Numbered from the stretch's first letter, positions 1 through 10,325 are shown. The stretch is DNA of 64,000 nucleotides from Pseudoalteromonas sp. UG3-2 (GCF_037120705.1 NZ_JAWLJU010000002.1:3285175-3349174), one strand, 5' to 3'. Numbers and translations are program-made. Notes: generated by a model not told the origin, from the sequence alone.

Positions 1-379
1 ATTGAATGGCAGATTCAAATTGCTTGGCTGTGTTTAACTTTCTGGTTTCTGAGATCACCGTCTGCTGTTTTTGTTGTAATTTATCGGCAATCAGTTCAAT
101 TGAATCATTGTGTGAGATCAGTGCATCGATGGCTAGGGTGTTGTCTGCCTGCTCATTCAAAGCATCAACGACCGCCAACTTAAAAGTGGGGAAGCCTCTG
201 TAGCCCAGCTTTTGCGCAAATTTTACTACGCTCGATTGACTTACTCCTGCGGCTTTTGCCAGTTCAACCGAGGATAATGCACGTATTTTTTCCCCTGAGT
301 TGAGAGTAAAGTCTGCTAATTTCGCTTCGCTATTTGAGAGCGAGGGGCGCAGTGCCTTTATTTTTACAAATGTAGACAT
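1..379 (-). CDS. MurR/RpiR family transcriptional regulator (N-terminal part, cut by window edge)
   Basis: Reading the minus strand from ATG at 379 gives an open frame running off the left edge (126 codons visible). It begins MSTFVKIKALRPSLS and contains a helix-turn-helix typical of the RpiR family: ELAKAAGVSQSSVVKFAQKL followed by GYRGFPTFK. These regulators carry an N-terminal HTH_6 domain and a C-terminal SIS sugar-phosphate-binding domain; the SIS part lies outside the window. The gene is divergent from the NhaC-type transporter, with about 210 bp between the starts, so it may regulate that gene, but its ligand cannot be inferred. Confidence 0.85.
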   Translation of the reverse strand, partial: MSTFVKIKALRPSLSNSEAKLADFTLNSGEKIRALSSVELAKAAGVSQSSVVKFAQKLGYRGFPTFKLAVVDALNEQADNTLAIDALISHNDSIELIADKLQQKQQTVISETRKLNTAKQFESAIQ

Positions 380-589
380 GTAATATAAAACCCGAACGAA
401 TGAATTTGTATTCATTATAGGTTCATAGCACTGAATGTGATAGCCCCAATTGGCAGATCATTGCATTAATTGCAGGAAAAATAGCAGGATCCACCGCTGC
501 TTTTTTTATTTGCAAGGTTAAGCGCAAAAATTTGTTGTTTTCAGTCACTTAATTTAAGCTAAAGGTTTTAAAATTTTAAGTTGAAGAAT

Positions 590-1966
590 ATGGACTGGGT
601 TTCAATATTACCGCCATTGATCGCCATTCTGGTGGTGTTTTGGCGCAAGGAAGTGATCATTGCGTTAATACTTGCACTAATCTCTTCAGAGCTGCTGTTG
701 GCATTACAAAATAATAACAGTCTACTCATTGGCGGCTTCTTTGGCAGTATTGAACGTATTGTCACGGTTATTACGTCCGCAGGCAACAGTCGTATTTTGA
801 TGTTCAGTGTGCTGATTGGTGCCTTATTAGCGTACATTCGCGAGTCGGGAGGGGTCGCTGCAACCGTGAACATGCTACTTAATCGTGGCGTGGCGAAAAG
901 TAAGCGCCAAGTAGGGCTTCTGACTATGTTTACTGGCACCGCGGTATTTATTGAATCGAACATGAGTGTGCTGACCTCAGGTATTGTTGCCCGAGGCTTG
1001 TTTGATAAATTTAAAATGAGCCGTGCTCGGCTGGCTTATATTATCGATAGTACCAGTGCCCCAATCTGTATCTTAATTTTGCTCAACGGTTGGGGGGCAT
1101 ACGTGTTGGGTTTGTTGAGTAACTATGAGCTAGAGCAGTCTGCCGTGAGTATTTTATGGGGCAGTGTGGCCTTTAACTTCTATGCCATTATTGCCTTACT
1201 CATCGTCTTTTACACCATAGTGTTTGATAAAGTACATGGCCCAATGAGAGCCGCAGAAGCTGAATTAAAACAGCAAACAACCGCACTCGAAGCAGGCCCA
1301 GCGGCAACTAAATCACGCTATATGCTAGTGCCATTAGCCACGCTTATCATCAGTATGATCGGCTTTATGTTTTGGACCGGCGATGGGGTGCTGGCCAATG
1401 GCAGCGGCTCAAAGTCAGTGCTGTATGCCACCATTTTAGCCTCTGTGGTCGCCTATATTTTGCTCCTCAGTGGCAAGCGCTTTAGCCACCACGAGTTAAT
1501 GGATGTTGGCTTTAAAGGCATGGGAGAGCTGCTTCCTCTTGTCAGCATTGTGCTGTTGTCGCTGACACTCGGTGCTAGCCTTAAAGATCTTGGTACCGGC
1601 ACCTTTGTGGCTTCCTTAGTTGGAGATTATTTACCCATTTACCTAATCGTACCGGTACTATTTATTACTGGGGCCATTATGTCTTTTACTACCGGCACGT
1701 CTTGGGGCACCTTTGCCATTCTCATTCCCATTGGTGTACCGCTTATCCAAGCATTAGGCTTGCCGCCAGCGTTAGTGGTGGGCGCTATTTTAAGTGGCGG
1801 AATATTTGGTGATCATTGCTCTCCAATTTCAGATACCAGTGCGGTATCAGCATTGGCGTCGGGCTGCGATCTGTTAACCCACGTCAAAACCCAGCTGCCT
1901 TATGCTTTACTGGGTGGCGCCTTGGCCATCGTATGCTTTTTTATCGCCAGTGTGGTCATGATTTAA
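590..1966 (+). CDS. NhaC-type Na+/H+ antiporter family protein
   Basis: Polytopic inner-membrane protein of about 458 residues with roughly eleven hydrophobic segments. The C-terminal block FGDHCSPISDTSAVSALAS and the earlier FTGTAVFIESNMSVLTSG are typical of the NhaC antiporter superfamily (PF03553). Such proteins exchange Na+ for protons, or organic acids in some relatives, so the substrate is not certain. An in-frame TTG lies at 581; I prefer ATG 590 (MDWVSILPPL), which starts directly before the first membrane segment. It is divergent from the RpiR regulator and seems monocistronic. A sodium-extruding antiporter would fit with the oadGAB sodium pump 8 kb away, but that link is inference. 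Confidence 0.8.
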   Translation: MDWVSILPPLIAILVVFWRKEVIIALILALISSELLLALQNNNSLLIGGFFGSIERIVTVITSAGNSRILMFSVLIGALLAYIRESGGVAATVNMLLNRGVAKSKRQVGLLTMFTGTAVFIESNMSVLTSGIVARGLFDKFKMSRARLAYIIDSTSAPICILILLNGWGAYVLGLLSNYELEQSAVSILWGSVAFNFYAIIALLIVFYTIVFDKVHGPMRAAEAELKQQTTALEAGPAATKSRYMLVPLATLIISMIGFMFWTGDGVLANGSGSKSVLYATILASVVAYILLLSGKRFSHHELMDVGFKGMGELLPLVSIVLLSLTLGASLKDLGTGTFVASLVGDYLPIYLIVPVLFITGAIMSFTTGTSWGTFAILIPIGVPLIQALGLPPALVVGAILSGGIFGDHCSPISDTSAVSALASGCDLLTHVKTQLPYALLGGALAIVCFFIASVVMI

Positions 1967-2069
1967 TGTTAGCCGAATGAAAGCTAGATTATTGATTTAC
2001 ATCGTGGTGCGAAGCAGTGACTTGGGCTAGAATGCTCGCACCAAAGGCTGATGATTAACTGCAGTAGTG

Positions 2070-2576
2070 ATGAAGTTACAACAAATAGATAAAAAGCGTT
2101 ACCGTAAACATTTAAATCAGGTGATAGTCGCTTGCGTCGTCGCACTTACGGCAGGCAGCCTGGGTATTGCACAAGCACTAATTCAACTGTTTCCAGACCC
2201 TGATGGCAGTCACTTTCACTGGAATCTCAGCGGAGTGATCGTCAGTGTCATTGCCATTGCGCTAGTCTTGAAAAAGTACAAACACCATCCGTATATGACG
2301 GAAGTGACCTATGTCTGGGAGCTTAAGCAGTCGCTCAATAAAATTACCCGAAAAATGCGCAAGCTTAAGGCCGCTGCAGAGCAAGGTGATCTCGATGCCA
2401 TGATAGCGATTCAATATAGCTACGCGGGCTCGAGACAATTATGGCAACTCGACGACAATACCATCACCATGGAAGAGCTGGCGATTTGGCAGGCTGAGTT
2501 AGATGCCCTAGCGGCGAAATACAATCTTGAGCCTAAAGCAGAGCAATACCGGCCAGAATTACTCGACAAGTTTTAA
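2070..2576 (+). CDS. DUF3087 family membrane protein
   Basis: About 168 residues starting MKLQQIDKKRYRKHLN. GTG at 2067 directly precedes ATG 2070, and I use the ATG. Two hydrophobic segments lie near residues 17-38 and 54-68, followed by a charged, probably cytoplasmic domain (MTEVTYVWELKQSLNKITRK). The sequence fits my recollection of the DUF3087 family found in marine gammaproteobacteria, whose function is unknown. It stands alone between the antiporter and ribA. Confidence 0.65.
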   Translation: MKLQQIDKKRYRKHLNQVIVACVVALTAGSLGIAQALIQLFPDPDGSHFHWNLSGVIVSVIAIALVLKKYKHHPYMTEVTYVWELKQSLNKITRKMRKLKAAAEQGDLDAMIAIQYSYAGSRQLWQLDDNTITMEELAIWQAELDALAAKYNLEPKAEQYRPELLDKF

Positions 2577-2768
2577 TACCAATTCGATCTAACTGAGGCT
2601 TAGCCACGTAAACTAATGCCTCACTGAGCGCATTTTAGTTAAAATGATTGCAGGCAGCGGTAATATACAAGCGTTCTGTTTGCAGCCCTTGTATAATGTC
2701 AGTAGAGACACCATATCTCAGTTATGGTAGCATATTGTTATATTATCACATTTAGGCAAGATTAAGAC

Positions 2769-3392
2769 GTGGCAGAAGTTAGAGCGAGAGTCGAGCTGAA
2801 TGTAGGGCAGCACAGTAATATCCCTGCAGAAATAGTTTCTTTTTCGGGGTTAAAAGACGGGCAGGAGCATGTCGCGTTAGTATTCAATGGTGCTGATAAA
2901 GCACAAACTCCCCTGATCAGGATGCATTCGGAGTGCCTAACCGGTGATGTTTTTCATTCTTCACGCTGCGATTGTGGCGAACAGCTAAATGAATGCATTG
3001 AAACCATGCACCAACAAGGTGGCGTTTTGCTGTATCTTCGTCAAGAGGGAAGAGGAATTGGTTTATACAACAAAATTGACGCCTATGTACTGCAATCGCA
3101 AGGCATGAACACCTATGAAGCGAATAACCATTTAGGCTTTGAGGATGACTTAAGAGATTTCTCCGATGCGGTACTGATGCTTAAAGCGCTTGGCTTACAC
3201 CATGTTAAACTCATGACCAATAACCCCAGGAAGCTGAAAGCCTTACGTGAAGCTGGTATCACCGTGGATGAAGTGGTTGGCACTAAGGCACATATTAAAG
3301 CTGGTGTGTCAGGGAATGAAAATTACCTAAAAACCAAAGTGCAGCATGGCGAGCACATGTTGGACATTAAAAAAATATCCAAAGCCGATTAA
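2769..3392 (+). CDS. ribA: GTP cyclohydrolase II
   Basis: RibA of 207 residues (E. coli RibA is 196). It opens the imidazole ring of GTP to give 2,5-diamino-6-ribosylamino-4(3H)-pyrimidinone 5'-phosphate, the first committed step of riboflavin synthesis, in the cytoplasm. The zinc motif is visible as [18 protein letters not shown], followed by [11 protein letters not shown] and MTNNPRK, all diagnostic. There is no fused RibB domain. The start is GTG at 2769, preceded by an AGGCAAG-like ribosome site. The 190 bp upstream shows no FMN riboswitch that I can recognise. Confidence 0.95.
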   Translation: MAEVRARVELNVGQHSNIPAEIVSFSGLKDGQEHVALVFNGADKAQTPLIRMHSECLTGDVFHSSRCDCGEQLNECIETMHQQGGVLLYLRQEGRGIGLYNKIDAYVLQSQGMNTYEANNHLGFEDDLRDFSDAVLMLKALGLHHVKLMTNNPRKLKALREAGITVDEVVGTKAHIKAGVSGNENYLKTKVQHGEHMLDIKKISKAD

Positions 3393-3457
3393 CCCCTTTT
3401 GCTTAGTAAGCGCAATGTTGGCTTTGCCCATGAAAGGCCTGCATTCACATTGCACAC

Positions 3458-3493
3458 TTTAGCCAGCAGCGAAAACTTTCTTTGCTGGCTAAA
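3458..3493. terminator. Hairpin downstream of ribA
   Basis: An 11-bp perfect stem (TTTAGCCAGCA at 3458-3468 with TGCTGGCTAAA at 3483-3493) and a 14-nt loop. No clear T-run follows, so it may be a processing or weak termination structure rather than a classical intrinsic terminator. Confidence 0.45.
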
Positions 3494-3589
3494 TACCCGC
3501 CTTAAGGCCGCATAAATCAACCCAACATGGCTTTTCAGTTGTCTTGCGAACCAGTATAATCGATGCGTTTTTGCTAAATTAAGTGGATT

Positions 3590-4381
3590 ATGTCAACACC
3601 AATCAGAGTTTTTAAAGCAAACATGGGTGTGCAATGGATAAAAGCTGGATGGCAGATTTTTAGAACCCAGCCGCTCACCTTTATGTTGATGTATATTTTT
3701 ATGGCCGTCGTCAGTCTGATGCCTATTCTTGCGCCGATTTTGCATGTCGTTGCCGCGTTATCGGGCCCGTTTTTGACTGCTGGCTTTTATCTTGCGGTGA
3801 TTAATAAGCAAGTCAACAAATCCATCAAGCTCGCAGATATTTTTGAGCCATTTGCCGCGAAAGGCCGGCGCATGCACTTATTCCGTGTTGGTATTTATCA
3901 AATGGCGGCAGCGCTTTTACTCACCATGGTAGCAGGGGTATTATTCAGTGACGTTGGCACTGCTCTTGAAAACGCAGGGCCAAACACCGATGCCAACCAA
4001 TTAATTGAGCTTATCGCCACTAACATCACCCTGACCCAGGTGGGTTTTTATGTAATTGCACAATCATTGGTAATGATGGCGTTTGCTTACGTTGTGCCTA
4101 TAGTATTTTTTCAAGGCGAAAAGCGCATATTTCATAGCATGAAATTATCGCTTGGTGCGTTCTACCACAACATGGCACCGTTGACCATTTATGGCTTGAT
4201 TATCGCGGCTCTGTTAGTGGCGGCTCTGCCATTATCGATGATCCCTGCGATAATTATCATGCCGGTGGCCATGATCAGCTTTTTTGTCTCATTTCAGGCG
4301 ATGTTTATGCCAATTAATAAGGCGGAAGTTGAACAGGGCCAACAAAGTGAGCAGTCCAGCTCCGGCAGGTTTGATGCTTAA
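3590..4381 (+). CDS. Polytopic membrane protein, BPSS1780-like family
   Basis: 263 residues with about six hydrophobic segments (for example around residues 28-60, 95-118, 150-175 and 195-245) and a polar glutamine/serine-rich tail. The opening IRVFKANMGVQWIKAGWQIF followed by tandem membrane segments resembles the uncharacterised BPSS1780-family membrane proteins. Its stop overlaps the recX start by one base (taATG), so the two are probably translationally coupled. This is the slot where recA sits in many gammaproteobacteria. Confidence 0.65.
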   Translation: MSTPIRVFKANMGVQWIKAGWQIFRTQPLTFMLMYIFMAVVSLMPILAPILHVVAALSGPFLTAGFYLAVINKQVNKSIKLADIFEPFAAKGRRMHLFRVGIYQMAAALLLTMVAGVLFSDVGTALENAGPNTDANQLIELIATNITLTQVGFYVIAQSLVMMAFAYVVPIVFFQGEKRIFHSMKLSLGAFYHNMAPLTIYGLIIAALLVAALPLSMIPAIIIMPVAMISFFVSFQAMFMPINKAEVEQGQQSEQSSSGRFDA

Positions 4382-4869
4382 TGACAGAAGATGAAGTTAA
4401 AAAGCTGAAAAACTATGCCGTTTGGTTGCTATCACGACAAGAGTACTCAACCTCAGGTTTGCGGCAAAAACTACAGCAAAAAGGGGCCACATCCGAAGTA
4501 GCCGAGGAGTTATTACAGTGGCTACAGTCCCTCGATTACCTGAACGATGAGCGCTACGCTGAGAGCTACCTTAATCGTCAAGTTGCCAAAGGGCTCGGTG
4601 AAAAAAGAGTGTTACTGGACGCAAAACAAAAAGGCGTAAGCCGTGAAACGCTGCAACAATTAATTGCAGAACAACAAATAGATTGGTACACGCAAGCCGC
4701 TAATACTTACCAAAAAAAATATGGTATTTGCGCAACAAAATTAGAATACAAAGAAAAGACTAAACGCGTGCGCTACATGAGCTATCGTGGTTTTAGTTTC
4801 GATGAAATAGAATTTGCAATCGATACTGCAATCAATGCAGCTGAGCAAGAAGCAATAAAAGGTGAATGA
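4381..4869 (+). CDS. recX: RecX regulatory protein
   Basis: 162 residues, the usual RecX length. RecX binds RecA filaments and limits RecA activity. The repeated three-helix modules are visible: [19 protein letters not shown], then [14 protein letters not shown], and the C-terminal [17 protein letters not shown]. The gene lies between the membrane protein (1-bp overlap) and alaS (4-bp gap). The conserved link to alaS is kept, but recA is not adjacent and does not appear in the window. Confidence 0.92.
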   Translation: MTEDEVKKLKNYAVWLLSRQEYSTSGLRQKLQQKGATSEVAEELLQWLQSLDYLNDERYAESYLNRQVAKGLGEKRVLLDAKQKGVSRETLQQLIAEQQIDWYTQAANTYQKKYGICATKLEYKEKTKRVRYMSYRGFSFDEIEFAIDTAINAAEQEAIKGE

Positions 4870-4873
4870 TCAC

Positions 4874-7477
4874 ATGCAGCAGATGACTACCGCACAAATT
4901 AGGCAAAGCTTCTTAGATTTCTTTGCCAAACAACAGCACCAAATCGTGCCATCCAGTTCCCTTATTCCGGGTAACGATGCCACCTTACTGTTTACCAATG
5001 CCGGAATGGTGCAATTTAAGGACGCATTTTTAGGAGCTGAGAAGCGCCCTTATACTCGAGCAACCAGCTCGCAGCGTTGTGTTCGTGCAGGTGGTAAACA
5101 TAACGATCTTGAAAACGTTGGCTACACCGCCAGACACCATACTTTTTTCGAGATGTTAGGAAACTTTAGCTTTGGTGATTACTTTAAGGCCGAAGCGATT
5201 AAGTTTTCTTGGCAGTTCTTAACCGAAGTACTGCAACTGCCAAAAGAAAAGTTGCTAGTAACCATTTATCATAACGATGATGAAGCTTTTGATATTTGGT
5301 CAAAAGACGTAGGCATTGCAGAAGACCGTATTATTCGTATTGATACTGCCGATAACTTCTGGTCAATGGGCGACACAGGTCCTTGTGGTCCGTGCTCGGA
5401 AATTTTCTACGATCACGGTGAACACATTTGGGGTGGACCTCCTGGCACACCAGAAGAGGATGGCGATCGCTTTATCGAAATCTGGAATCTGGTTTTCATG
5501 CAATACAACCGTCATGCTGATGGCACCATGGAACCGCTACCGATGCAATCGGTCGATACCGGAATGGGCCTAGAGCGTATTTCAGCCATCATGCAAGGCG
5601 TGCACTCTAACTATGAAATTGACCTATTCCAAGCGTTAATTAAGGCTGCGGCAGAAATCACTGGTGCGCAAGATTTAGAAGACAAGTCTTTGCGCGTAGT
5701 GGCCGACCATATCCGCTCTTGTGCGTTCTTAATTGTTGATGGCGTAATGCCATCGAATGAAGGCCGTGGCTATGTGCTACGTCGAATTATTCGTCGTGCG
5801 GTGCGTCATGGTAATAAGCTTGGGGCGAAAGGGGCTTTCTTCTACAAACTGGTTGCGGCATTAACTGAACAAATGGGCGCTGCTTACCCTGAGCTGGCAA
5901 AACAGCAAGCCATTATTGAAAAAGTGTTGCGCATTGAAGAAGAACAGTTCGGTAAAACACTCGACCGTGGTTTAGCGATTTTAGAAGAGAACCTGAATGA
6001 CATTGAAGGTGATGTTATCCCAGGAGACTTAGTCTTCAAACTTTACGATACTTATGGCTTTCCAGCGGATTTAACCGCCGACGTTGCCCGTGAGCGCTTT
6101 ATGACCATCGATGAGCGCGGCTTTAAGCAGTGCATGGACGAGCAGCGTAAGAAGGCACAAGCCGCAGGTAAGTTTGGCGCCGATTACAATGAGCGCTTAA
6201 AGTCTGATAAGCACACTGATTTTAAAGGCTATGATGCGGTTCACCATACTGGTACTGTTATTGAGATCTTTAAAGAGGGACAACATGCCGTCACCTTAGA
6301 AGACGGTGAGCAAGGGGTTGTCGTGCTTGACCGTACCCCTTTCTACGCCGAGTCGGGTGGTCAGGTTGGTGATACTGGGGTGCTAAAAGTAGCCAACGGC
6401 GAGTTTGTGGTCACTGACACGCAAAAATTAGGTAACGCGTTTGCCCATCACGGTCACGTTGTTGGACGTATTGGTATCAACGATAAAGCCGATGCCCAAA
6501 TTGACGCGGAGCGTCGTGAGCGAGTGAAGAAAAACCACACCGCAACGCACTTAGTGCACAAAGCGTTACGCGATTTACTCGGTGAACATGTTACTCAGAA
6601 AGGTTCATTGGTGCTGCCAGATCGTCTTCGTTTTGACTTCTCTCACTTTGAAAGCGTCACCAAAGCACAGCTACAACAAGTTGAAGATGCCGTGAACGCT
6701 GAAATTCGCCGCAACTTTGCACTCGAAACACAGCTGATGGACATTGACGCTGCCAAAGATAAAGGCGCTATGGCTTTGTTTGGCGAGAAGTACGATGACG
6801 AAGTCCGCGTGGTTTCCATAGGTGACTACTCGATTGAACTGTGTGGTGGTACACACGTAAATCGTGCAGGCGATATTGGCCTGTTCAAAATCGTTTCAGA
6901 AGGCGGTATTGCTGCTGGGGTTCGTCGTATTGAAGCCGTTACTGGTGCCGATGCCATTGCATACGTTAATGACCAAGAGGCGCTGTTAAATGAAATTGCT
7001 GCGCTAGTGAAAGCAGAGCCAACCACGGTAGTGGATAAAGTCACTGCACTACTAGAAAAATCCAAAGGCCTAGAAAAGCAAGTGGCTCAGCTGAATGACA
7101 AGCTTGCCAGTGCTGCGGGAGCATCGCTACTTGACTCGGCAACTGAGGTGAATGGCATTAAGTTGCTGGTTGCTAACGTGGCCGGAACGGAAGCCAAAGC
7201 CCTGCGTGGCATGGTGGATGATTTGAAAAACAAGATGGGCTCTGGCGTTATCGCCCTTGGCGTTGCCAACGGTGAAAAAGTCAGCTTAATTGCTGGGGTA
7301 ACAAAAGATCTGGTTGGCCAAGTCAAAGCCGGTGAACTCGTTAACCACATGGCTGCTCAAGTCGGTGGTAAAGGTGGCGGTCGTCCAGATATGGCGCAAG
7401 CCGGTGGCTCACAGCCTGAAAACCTCGACGCAGCACTCAATAGTGTACCTGCCTGGTTAAGTGATTTAATCAAGTAA
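4874..7477 (+). CDS. alaS: Alanine--tRNA ligase
   Basis: About 867 residues, matching class II AlaRS (E. coli 876). It charges tRNA-Ala, with an N-terminal catalytic domain ([41 protein letters not shown]), a tRNA-recognition region, an editing domain with zinc ligands ([12 protein letters not shown] and [12 protein letters not shown]), and a C-terminal C-Ala domain with a glycine-rich [15 protein letters not shown]. The open frame begins at GTG 4862 inside recX. I prefer ATG 4874 because AAAGGTGA sits 8 nt before it; ATG 4883 is also possible. Followed after 7 bp by lysC. Confidence 0.97.
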   Translation: MQQMTTAQIRQSFLDFFAKQQHQIVPSSSLIPGNDATLLFTNAGMVQFKDAFLGAEKRPYTRATSSQRCVRAGGKHNDLENVGYTARHHTFFEMLGNFSFGDYFKAEAIKFSWQFLTEVLQLPKEKLLVTIYHNDDEAFDIWSKDVGIAEDRIIRIDTADNFWSMGDTGPCGPCSEIFYDHGEHIWGGPPGTPEEDGDRFIEIWNLVFMQYNRHADGTMEPLPMQSVDTGMGLERISAIMQGVHSNYEIDLFQALIKAAAEITGAQDLEDKSLRVVADHIRSCAFLIVDGVMPSNEGRGYVLRRIIRRAVRHGNKLGAKGAFFYKLVAALTEQMGAAYPELAKQQAIIEKVLRIEEEQFGKTLDRGLAILEENLNDIEGDVIPGDLVFKLYDTYGFPADLTADVARERFMTIDERGFKQCMDEQRKKAQAAGKFGADYNERLKSDKHTDFKGYDAVHHTGTVIEIFKEGQHAVTLEDGEQGVVVLDRTPFYAESGGQVGDTGVLKVANGEFVVTDTQKLGNAFAHHGHVVGRIGINDKADAQIDAERRERVKKNHTATHLVHKALRDLLGEHVTQKGSLVLPDRLRFDFSHFESVTKAQLQQVEDAVNAEIRRNFALETQLMDIDAAKDKGAMALFGEKYDDEVRVVSIGDYSIELCGGTHVNRAGDIGLFKIVSEGGIAAGVRRIEAVTGADAIAYVNDQEALLNEIAALVKAEPTTVVDKVTALLEKSKGLEKQVAQLNDKLASAAGASLLDSATEVNGIKLLVANVAGTEAKALRGMVDDLKNKMGSGVIALGVANGEKVSLIAGVTKDLVGQVKAGELVNHMAAQVGGKGGGRPDMAQAGGSQPENLDAALNSVPAWLSDLIK

Positions 7478-7484
7478 TCAGCAC

Positions 7485-8708
7485 GTGGCGCTGATTGTTC
7501 AAAAGTTTGGTGGCACTTCGGTGGGCTCTATCGAGCGCATCGAGGCTGTCGCTGAACATATCATCAAAACGCAGCAGCAAGGCCATCAGGTTGTGGTGGT
7601 ATTGTCTGCCATGTCAGGCGAAACCAATCGGCTGATCTCATTAGCGCAACAAATTGATGCACGTCCCAGTGCTCGAGAGCTGGATGTGTTATTGACCACC
7701 GGTGAGCAAGTGTCGATAGCGCTGCTGGCGATGGCCATCATTAAGCGGGGTCATTCGGCGGTAAGTTTACTTGCCGATCAGGTGGGCATAAAAACCGACA
7801 ATATGTTCTCCAAAGCGCGTATTACTGCCATTGATACTGCTCGCTTACAGCAGGAGCTGCAGCATAATCGCATTACCATCATTGCCGGTTTCCAAGGTCG
7901 TGATCCTGAAGGCAATATCACCACATTAGGGCGCGGTGGTACCGACACCACAGCAGTGGAAATTGCCGGCGCATTACAAGCGGATGAGTGCCAAATATAT
8001 ACCGATGTTGATGGCGTATATACCACTGATCCACGCATTGAACCCCACGCAAAACGCCTTTCCTATGTGACCTTTGCAGAGATGTTAGAACTTGCTAGCC
8101 TCGGCGCCAAAGTTCTGCAGATCCGCTCTGTTGAAGCGGCGGGGCGATATAATGTGCCGCTGAGGGTATTGTCATCATTTGCCCCTGACAGTGGCACATT
8201 AATTAGCTATGAGGAACGCAAAGTGAATGCACATAAAGTGGTGTCTGGCATTGCTAGTAATAAAGATGAGGCACTGATCTGGGTAAAAGACGTTGACGTA
8301 AAACCAAGTAACCTAGCTAATTTACTCGCTATACTAGGTGAGCATGGTATCGAAGTGGATATGATTAACCAATTGAACCACAGAGAGAAAAAAATAGACT
8401 ATGCTTTTACTGTAGACGTTTCGGATGTACCACTAGTGACAGAAATCATTACCGCGCAATCACCACAATTAGGTGGCGCAGTGGTCGATGTTAATGCTAA
8501 CGTAGCAAAAATATCAGCGGTTGGTATTGGTATGAAGTCTCATCCAGGGGTAGCAGGGTTGTTCTTTAAGGCTCTGGCTGAAGAAGGGATCCAATCGTTG
8601 CTCGTTGCCACCGCAGAGATAAAAATCTCAGCGCTGGTAGAAGAAAAGTATTTAGAGCTAGCGGTAAGAGCGTTACACGCAAAGTTTGAATTGGAAAGTA
8701 TTGAGTAA
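7485..8708 (+). CDS. lysC: Aspartate kinase
   Basis: 407 residues, the length of the alpha-type lysine/threonine-regulated aspartokinases. It phosphorylates L-aspartate at the head of the lysine, threonine and methionine pathways. The nucleotide/aspartate core VQKFGGTSVGS opens the protein; FQGRDPEGNITTLGRGGTDT and YTDVDGVYTTDPR follow. Two ACT domains occupy residues about 265-400 and would give feedback control. It starts with GTG at 7485, 7 bp after alaS, so it is co-transcribed. No lysine riboswitch is expected or seen at this position. Confidence 0.95.
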   Translation: MALIVQKFGGTSVGSIERIEAVAEHIIKTQQQGHQVVVVLSAMSGETNRLISLAQQIDARPSARELDVLLTTGEQVSIALLAMAIIKRGHSAVSLLADQVGIKTDNMFSKARITAIDTARLQQELQHNRITIIAGFQGRDPEGNITTLGRGGTDTTAVEIAGALQADECQIYTDVDGVYTTDPRIEPHAKRLSYVTFAEMLELASLGAKVLQIRSVEAAGRYNVPLRVLSSFAPDSGTLISYEERKVNAHKVVSGIASNKDEALIWVKDVDVKPSNLANLLAILGEHGIEVDMINQLNHREKKIDYAFTVDVSDVPLVTEIITAQSPQLGGAVVDVNANVAKISAVGIGMKSHPGVAGLFFKALAEEGIQSLLVATAEIKISALVEEKYLELAVRALHAKFELESIE

Positions 8709-8798
8709 ACTAAGTTTTTGCTTACTTTTCTGGGAAGTTTTATTTAAAATGGAAGTGACGCGGAATCTTTTAAATTTTGGAATAACAGGAGCAAGAGA

Positions 8799-8984
8799 AT
8801 GCTAATACTAACTCGTCGAGTAGGTGAAACCCTGATGATTGGTGATGAAGTAACTGTAACTGTGCTAGGTGTTAAAGGTAACCAAGTACGTATTGGTGTT
8901 AACGCGCCGAAAGACGTTTCAGTTCACCGTGAAGAGATTTACATGCGAATTCAGGCTGAGAAGTCGAATCCTGGCAACATGTAA
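8799..8984 (+). CDS. csrA: Carbon storage regulator CsrA
   Basis: 61 residues, canonical Csr[21 protein letters not shown], then [19 protein letters not shown]. It is an RNA-binding dimer that recognises GGA motifs in 5' leaders and controls central carbon flow, motility and biofilm genes. L4 and R44-type RNA-contact residues are present. A good ribosome site (CAGGAGC) precedes ATG 8799. The 90-bp AT-rich gap after lysC probably holds its own promoter. A strong terminator follows. Confidence 0.97.
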   Translation: MLILTRRVGETLMIGDEVTVTVLGVKGNQVRIGVNAPKDVSVHREEIYMRIQAEKSNPGNM

Positions 8985-9011
8985 TTCAATAGTAAGTACT
9001 GAATTTTGAGT

Positions 9012-9040
9012 AAACCCCGCAACTAGCGGGGTTTATTGTT
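9012..9040 (+). terminator. Intrinsic terminator after csrA
   Basis: Perfect 9-bp stem AAACCCCGC / GCGGGGTTT with the 5-nt loop AACTA, followed by a T-rich tail. It ends the alaS-lysC-csrA transcription block. Confidence 0.9.
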
Positions 9041-9105
9041 TCTGTCACAGAAAAACCTATTACTTAATAAATGTCACTGGAAGGCGGTATCAACAGCACA
9101 TGACT

Positions 9106-9609
9106 TTAGTGCTTAATTATCTCGCTTTGCTTGGTCAAAAAAGCGCACGCTTCTGGCGTTAATACCGACTTGCTGATGTAGCTTGGTTTGCCGCCCTGAA
9201 CAATTAAAAAGCCGCGCTCGGTTTCTGTTAGCGCCTCAAGAGCAGTAAAAGGATAAGAAAACTCAGCATGGTGCGCTTGCGTCTCAATGCCTTGTTGAGA
9301 CACCTTAACGGTCACCATATTGCCCGCAGCCCGAGATAAGTTCTGCCTAATCACCCACCAAGACTTACGGTAATAAAAGGCCAAACACTCAACCACAGCC
9401 AGCAAGATTAAAAAGTTACCGAGATAGGGCTGCTCTAAGCCATAAATTGCCAATAAGCCCAGAGCTGTTAGCAATACCAGCAAGCCATATTTTGGCTTGA
9501 TGGCAAAACCATTGGCTTCTGATTCCTCAAAACACTCTTTAAAGTATGCTTTATCAAGCTTGAATTGGCTATGAAACGACAAATTTTCATTTTCTTTTAC
9601 TGACGACAT
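9106..9609 (-). CDS. YcxB-like membrane protein
   Basis: About 167 residues. Two adjacent hydrophobic segments (PKYGLLVLLTALGLLAIYGL and GNFLILLAVVECLAFYY) are followed by a hydrophilic beta-rich domain with VKVSQQGIETQ and PFTALEALTETERGFLIVQ, the pattern of YcxB-like C-terminal domains (PF14317). Function is unknown. A longer frame starts at ATG 9642; I prefer 9609 (MSSVKENENLSFHS) because a weak AAGATAAG precedes it. It is transcribed towards csrA and stands alone. Confidence 0.6.
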   Translation of the reverse strand: MSSVKENENLSFHSQFKLDKAYFKECFEESEANGFAIKPKYGLLVLLTALGLLAIYGLEQPYLGNFLILLAVVECLAFYYRKSWWVIRQNLSRAAGNMVTVKVSQQGIETQAHHAEFSYPFTALEALTETERGFLIVQGGKPSYISKSVLTPEACAFLTKQSEIIKH

Positions 9610-9642
9610 AAGCTTATCTTTGGTGATTTTTCTGCCGCTCAT

Positions 9643-10061
9643 TATACCGTGTTGAGATCTGATATCAGCAGTTTAGCGGCAATTAATTTTTGCTAAGGCA
9701 GTAATAGTATAGGTTTTAGCTTTACGTTTACGTAAAGGTTATGTTTTGGTCAGTCCAATTTACAAGTTGTCAGCTAGGCATTGTGATGCCACTGCGATCC
9801 CTTAGCTGTAGGGGGCATTTAGGAGCGATATTTTGAATATTTTTCATATTTATTCGCGGATAAAGCCCTTATTTAGCCATGTTCCAAGCGTAACTCTCTG
9901 ATAGTAATTGATTAATATATTTTGGTATTACCAATTTACAACTTGCTTTACAGCACCGTGTTTTTTGTTATAAGGTGAATAAAATACATAAAAAGTGACG
10001 CTTTGTTGCAGCAGGTTAACAAGCTGAGCGACAAAGCGAATAGCAAGTTTAAGGGGTAACA
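9643..10061. other. Intergenic region upstream of oadGAB
   Basis: About 420 bp of AT-rich spacer between the divergent YcxB-like gene and oadG. It presumably holds promoters for both. Two similar short blocks, CCAATTTACAAGTTG near 9757 and CCAATTTACAACTTG near 9930, sit about 170 bp apart. I see no coding potential. The oadG ribosome site AAGGGGT lies just before 10062. Confidence 0.5.
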
Positions 10062-10316
10062 ATGGATATAGGTGCGCAGTTATTGCAGGCAGCAAACCTC
10101 ATGCTAACAGGCATGGTTGGAGTGTTTGTATTTCTATCCATATTGATATTTGCAATGCGACTACTTGCCAGCTTTGCTCGCAAGGTGAGCGCGGCAACTC
10201 CTGCCAATACGGCGGCGTCGACACGGGCCAAGCCGGGATCATCACAGGGCGTTCCACAAGCGCATATTGCAGCAATTAGTGCTGCTATTGCGGCCTACAG
10301 AAAGAATAACAAATAG
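10062..10316 (+). CDS. oadG: Oxaloacetate decarboxylase, gamma subunit
   Basis: 84 residues with one N-terminal membrane segment (LMLTGMVGVFVFLSILIFAM) and an alanine/proline-rich tail, the form of OadG. In the Na+-translocating decarboxylase the gamma subunit anchors alpha to beta and binds zinc through C-terminal histidines; only one tail histidine (QAHIAAISAA) is obvious here. A strong AAGGGGT ribosome site precedes the ATG. oadA follows after 9 bp. Confidence 0.88.
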   Translation: MDIGAQLLQAANLMLTGMVGVFVFLSILIFAMRLLASFARKVSAATPANTAASTRAKPGSSQGVPQAHIAAISAAIAAYRKNNK

Positions 10317-10325
10317 GGGTTTAGC

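Noticed and set aside
568..963. 131-codon minus-strand frame opposite the NhaC gene
   Set aside because: Shadow of the transporter on the other strand; the plus frame has clear family motifs.
2577..2700. Weak hairpin and TAATACCAATTCGATCTAACT before ribA
   Set aside because: Resembles the beginning of the repeat family (TAATACC) but the rest does not match copies A-D; too little to call a copy.
9757..9945. Two CCAATTTACAA-type blocks upstream of oadG
   Set aside because: Only about 13 shared bases and no palindromic structure; may be chance in AT-rich DNA.
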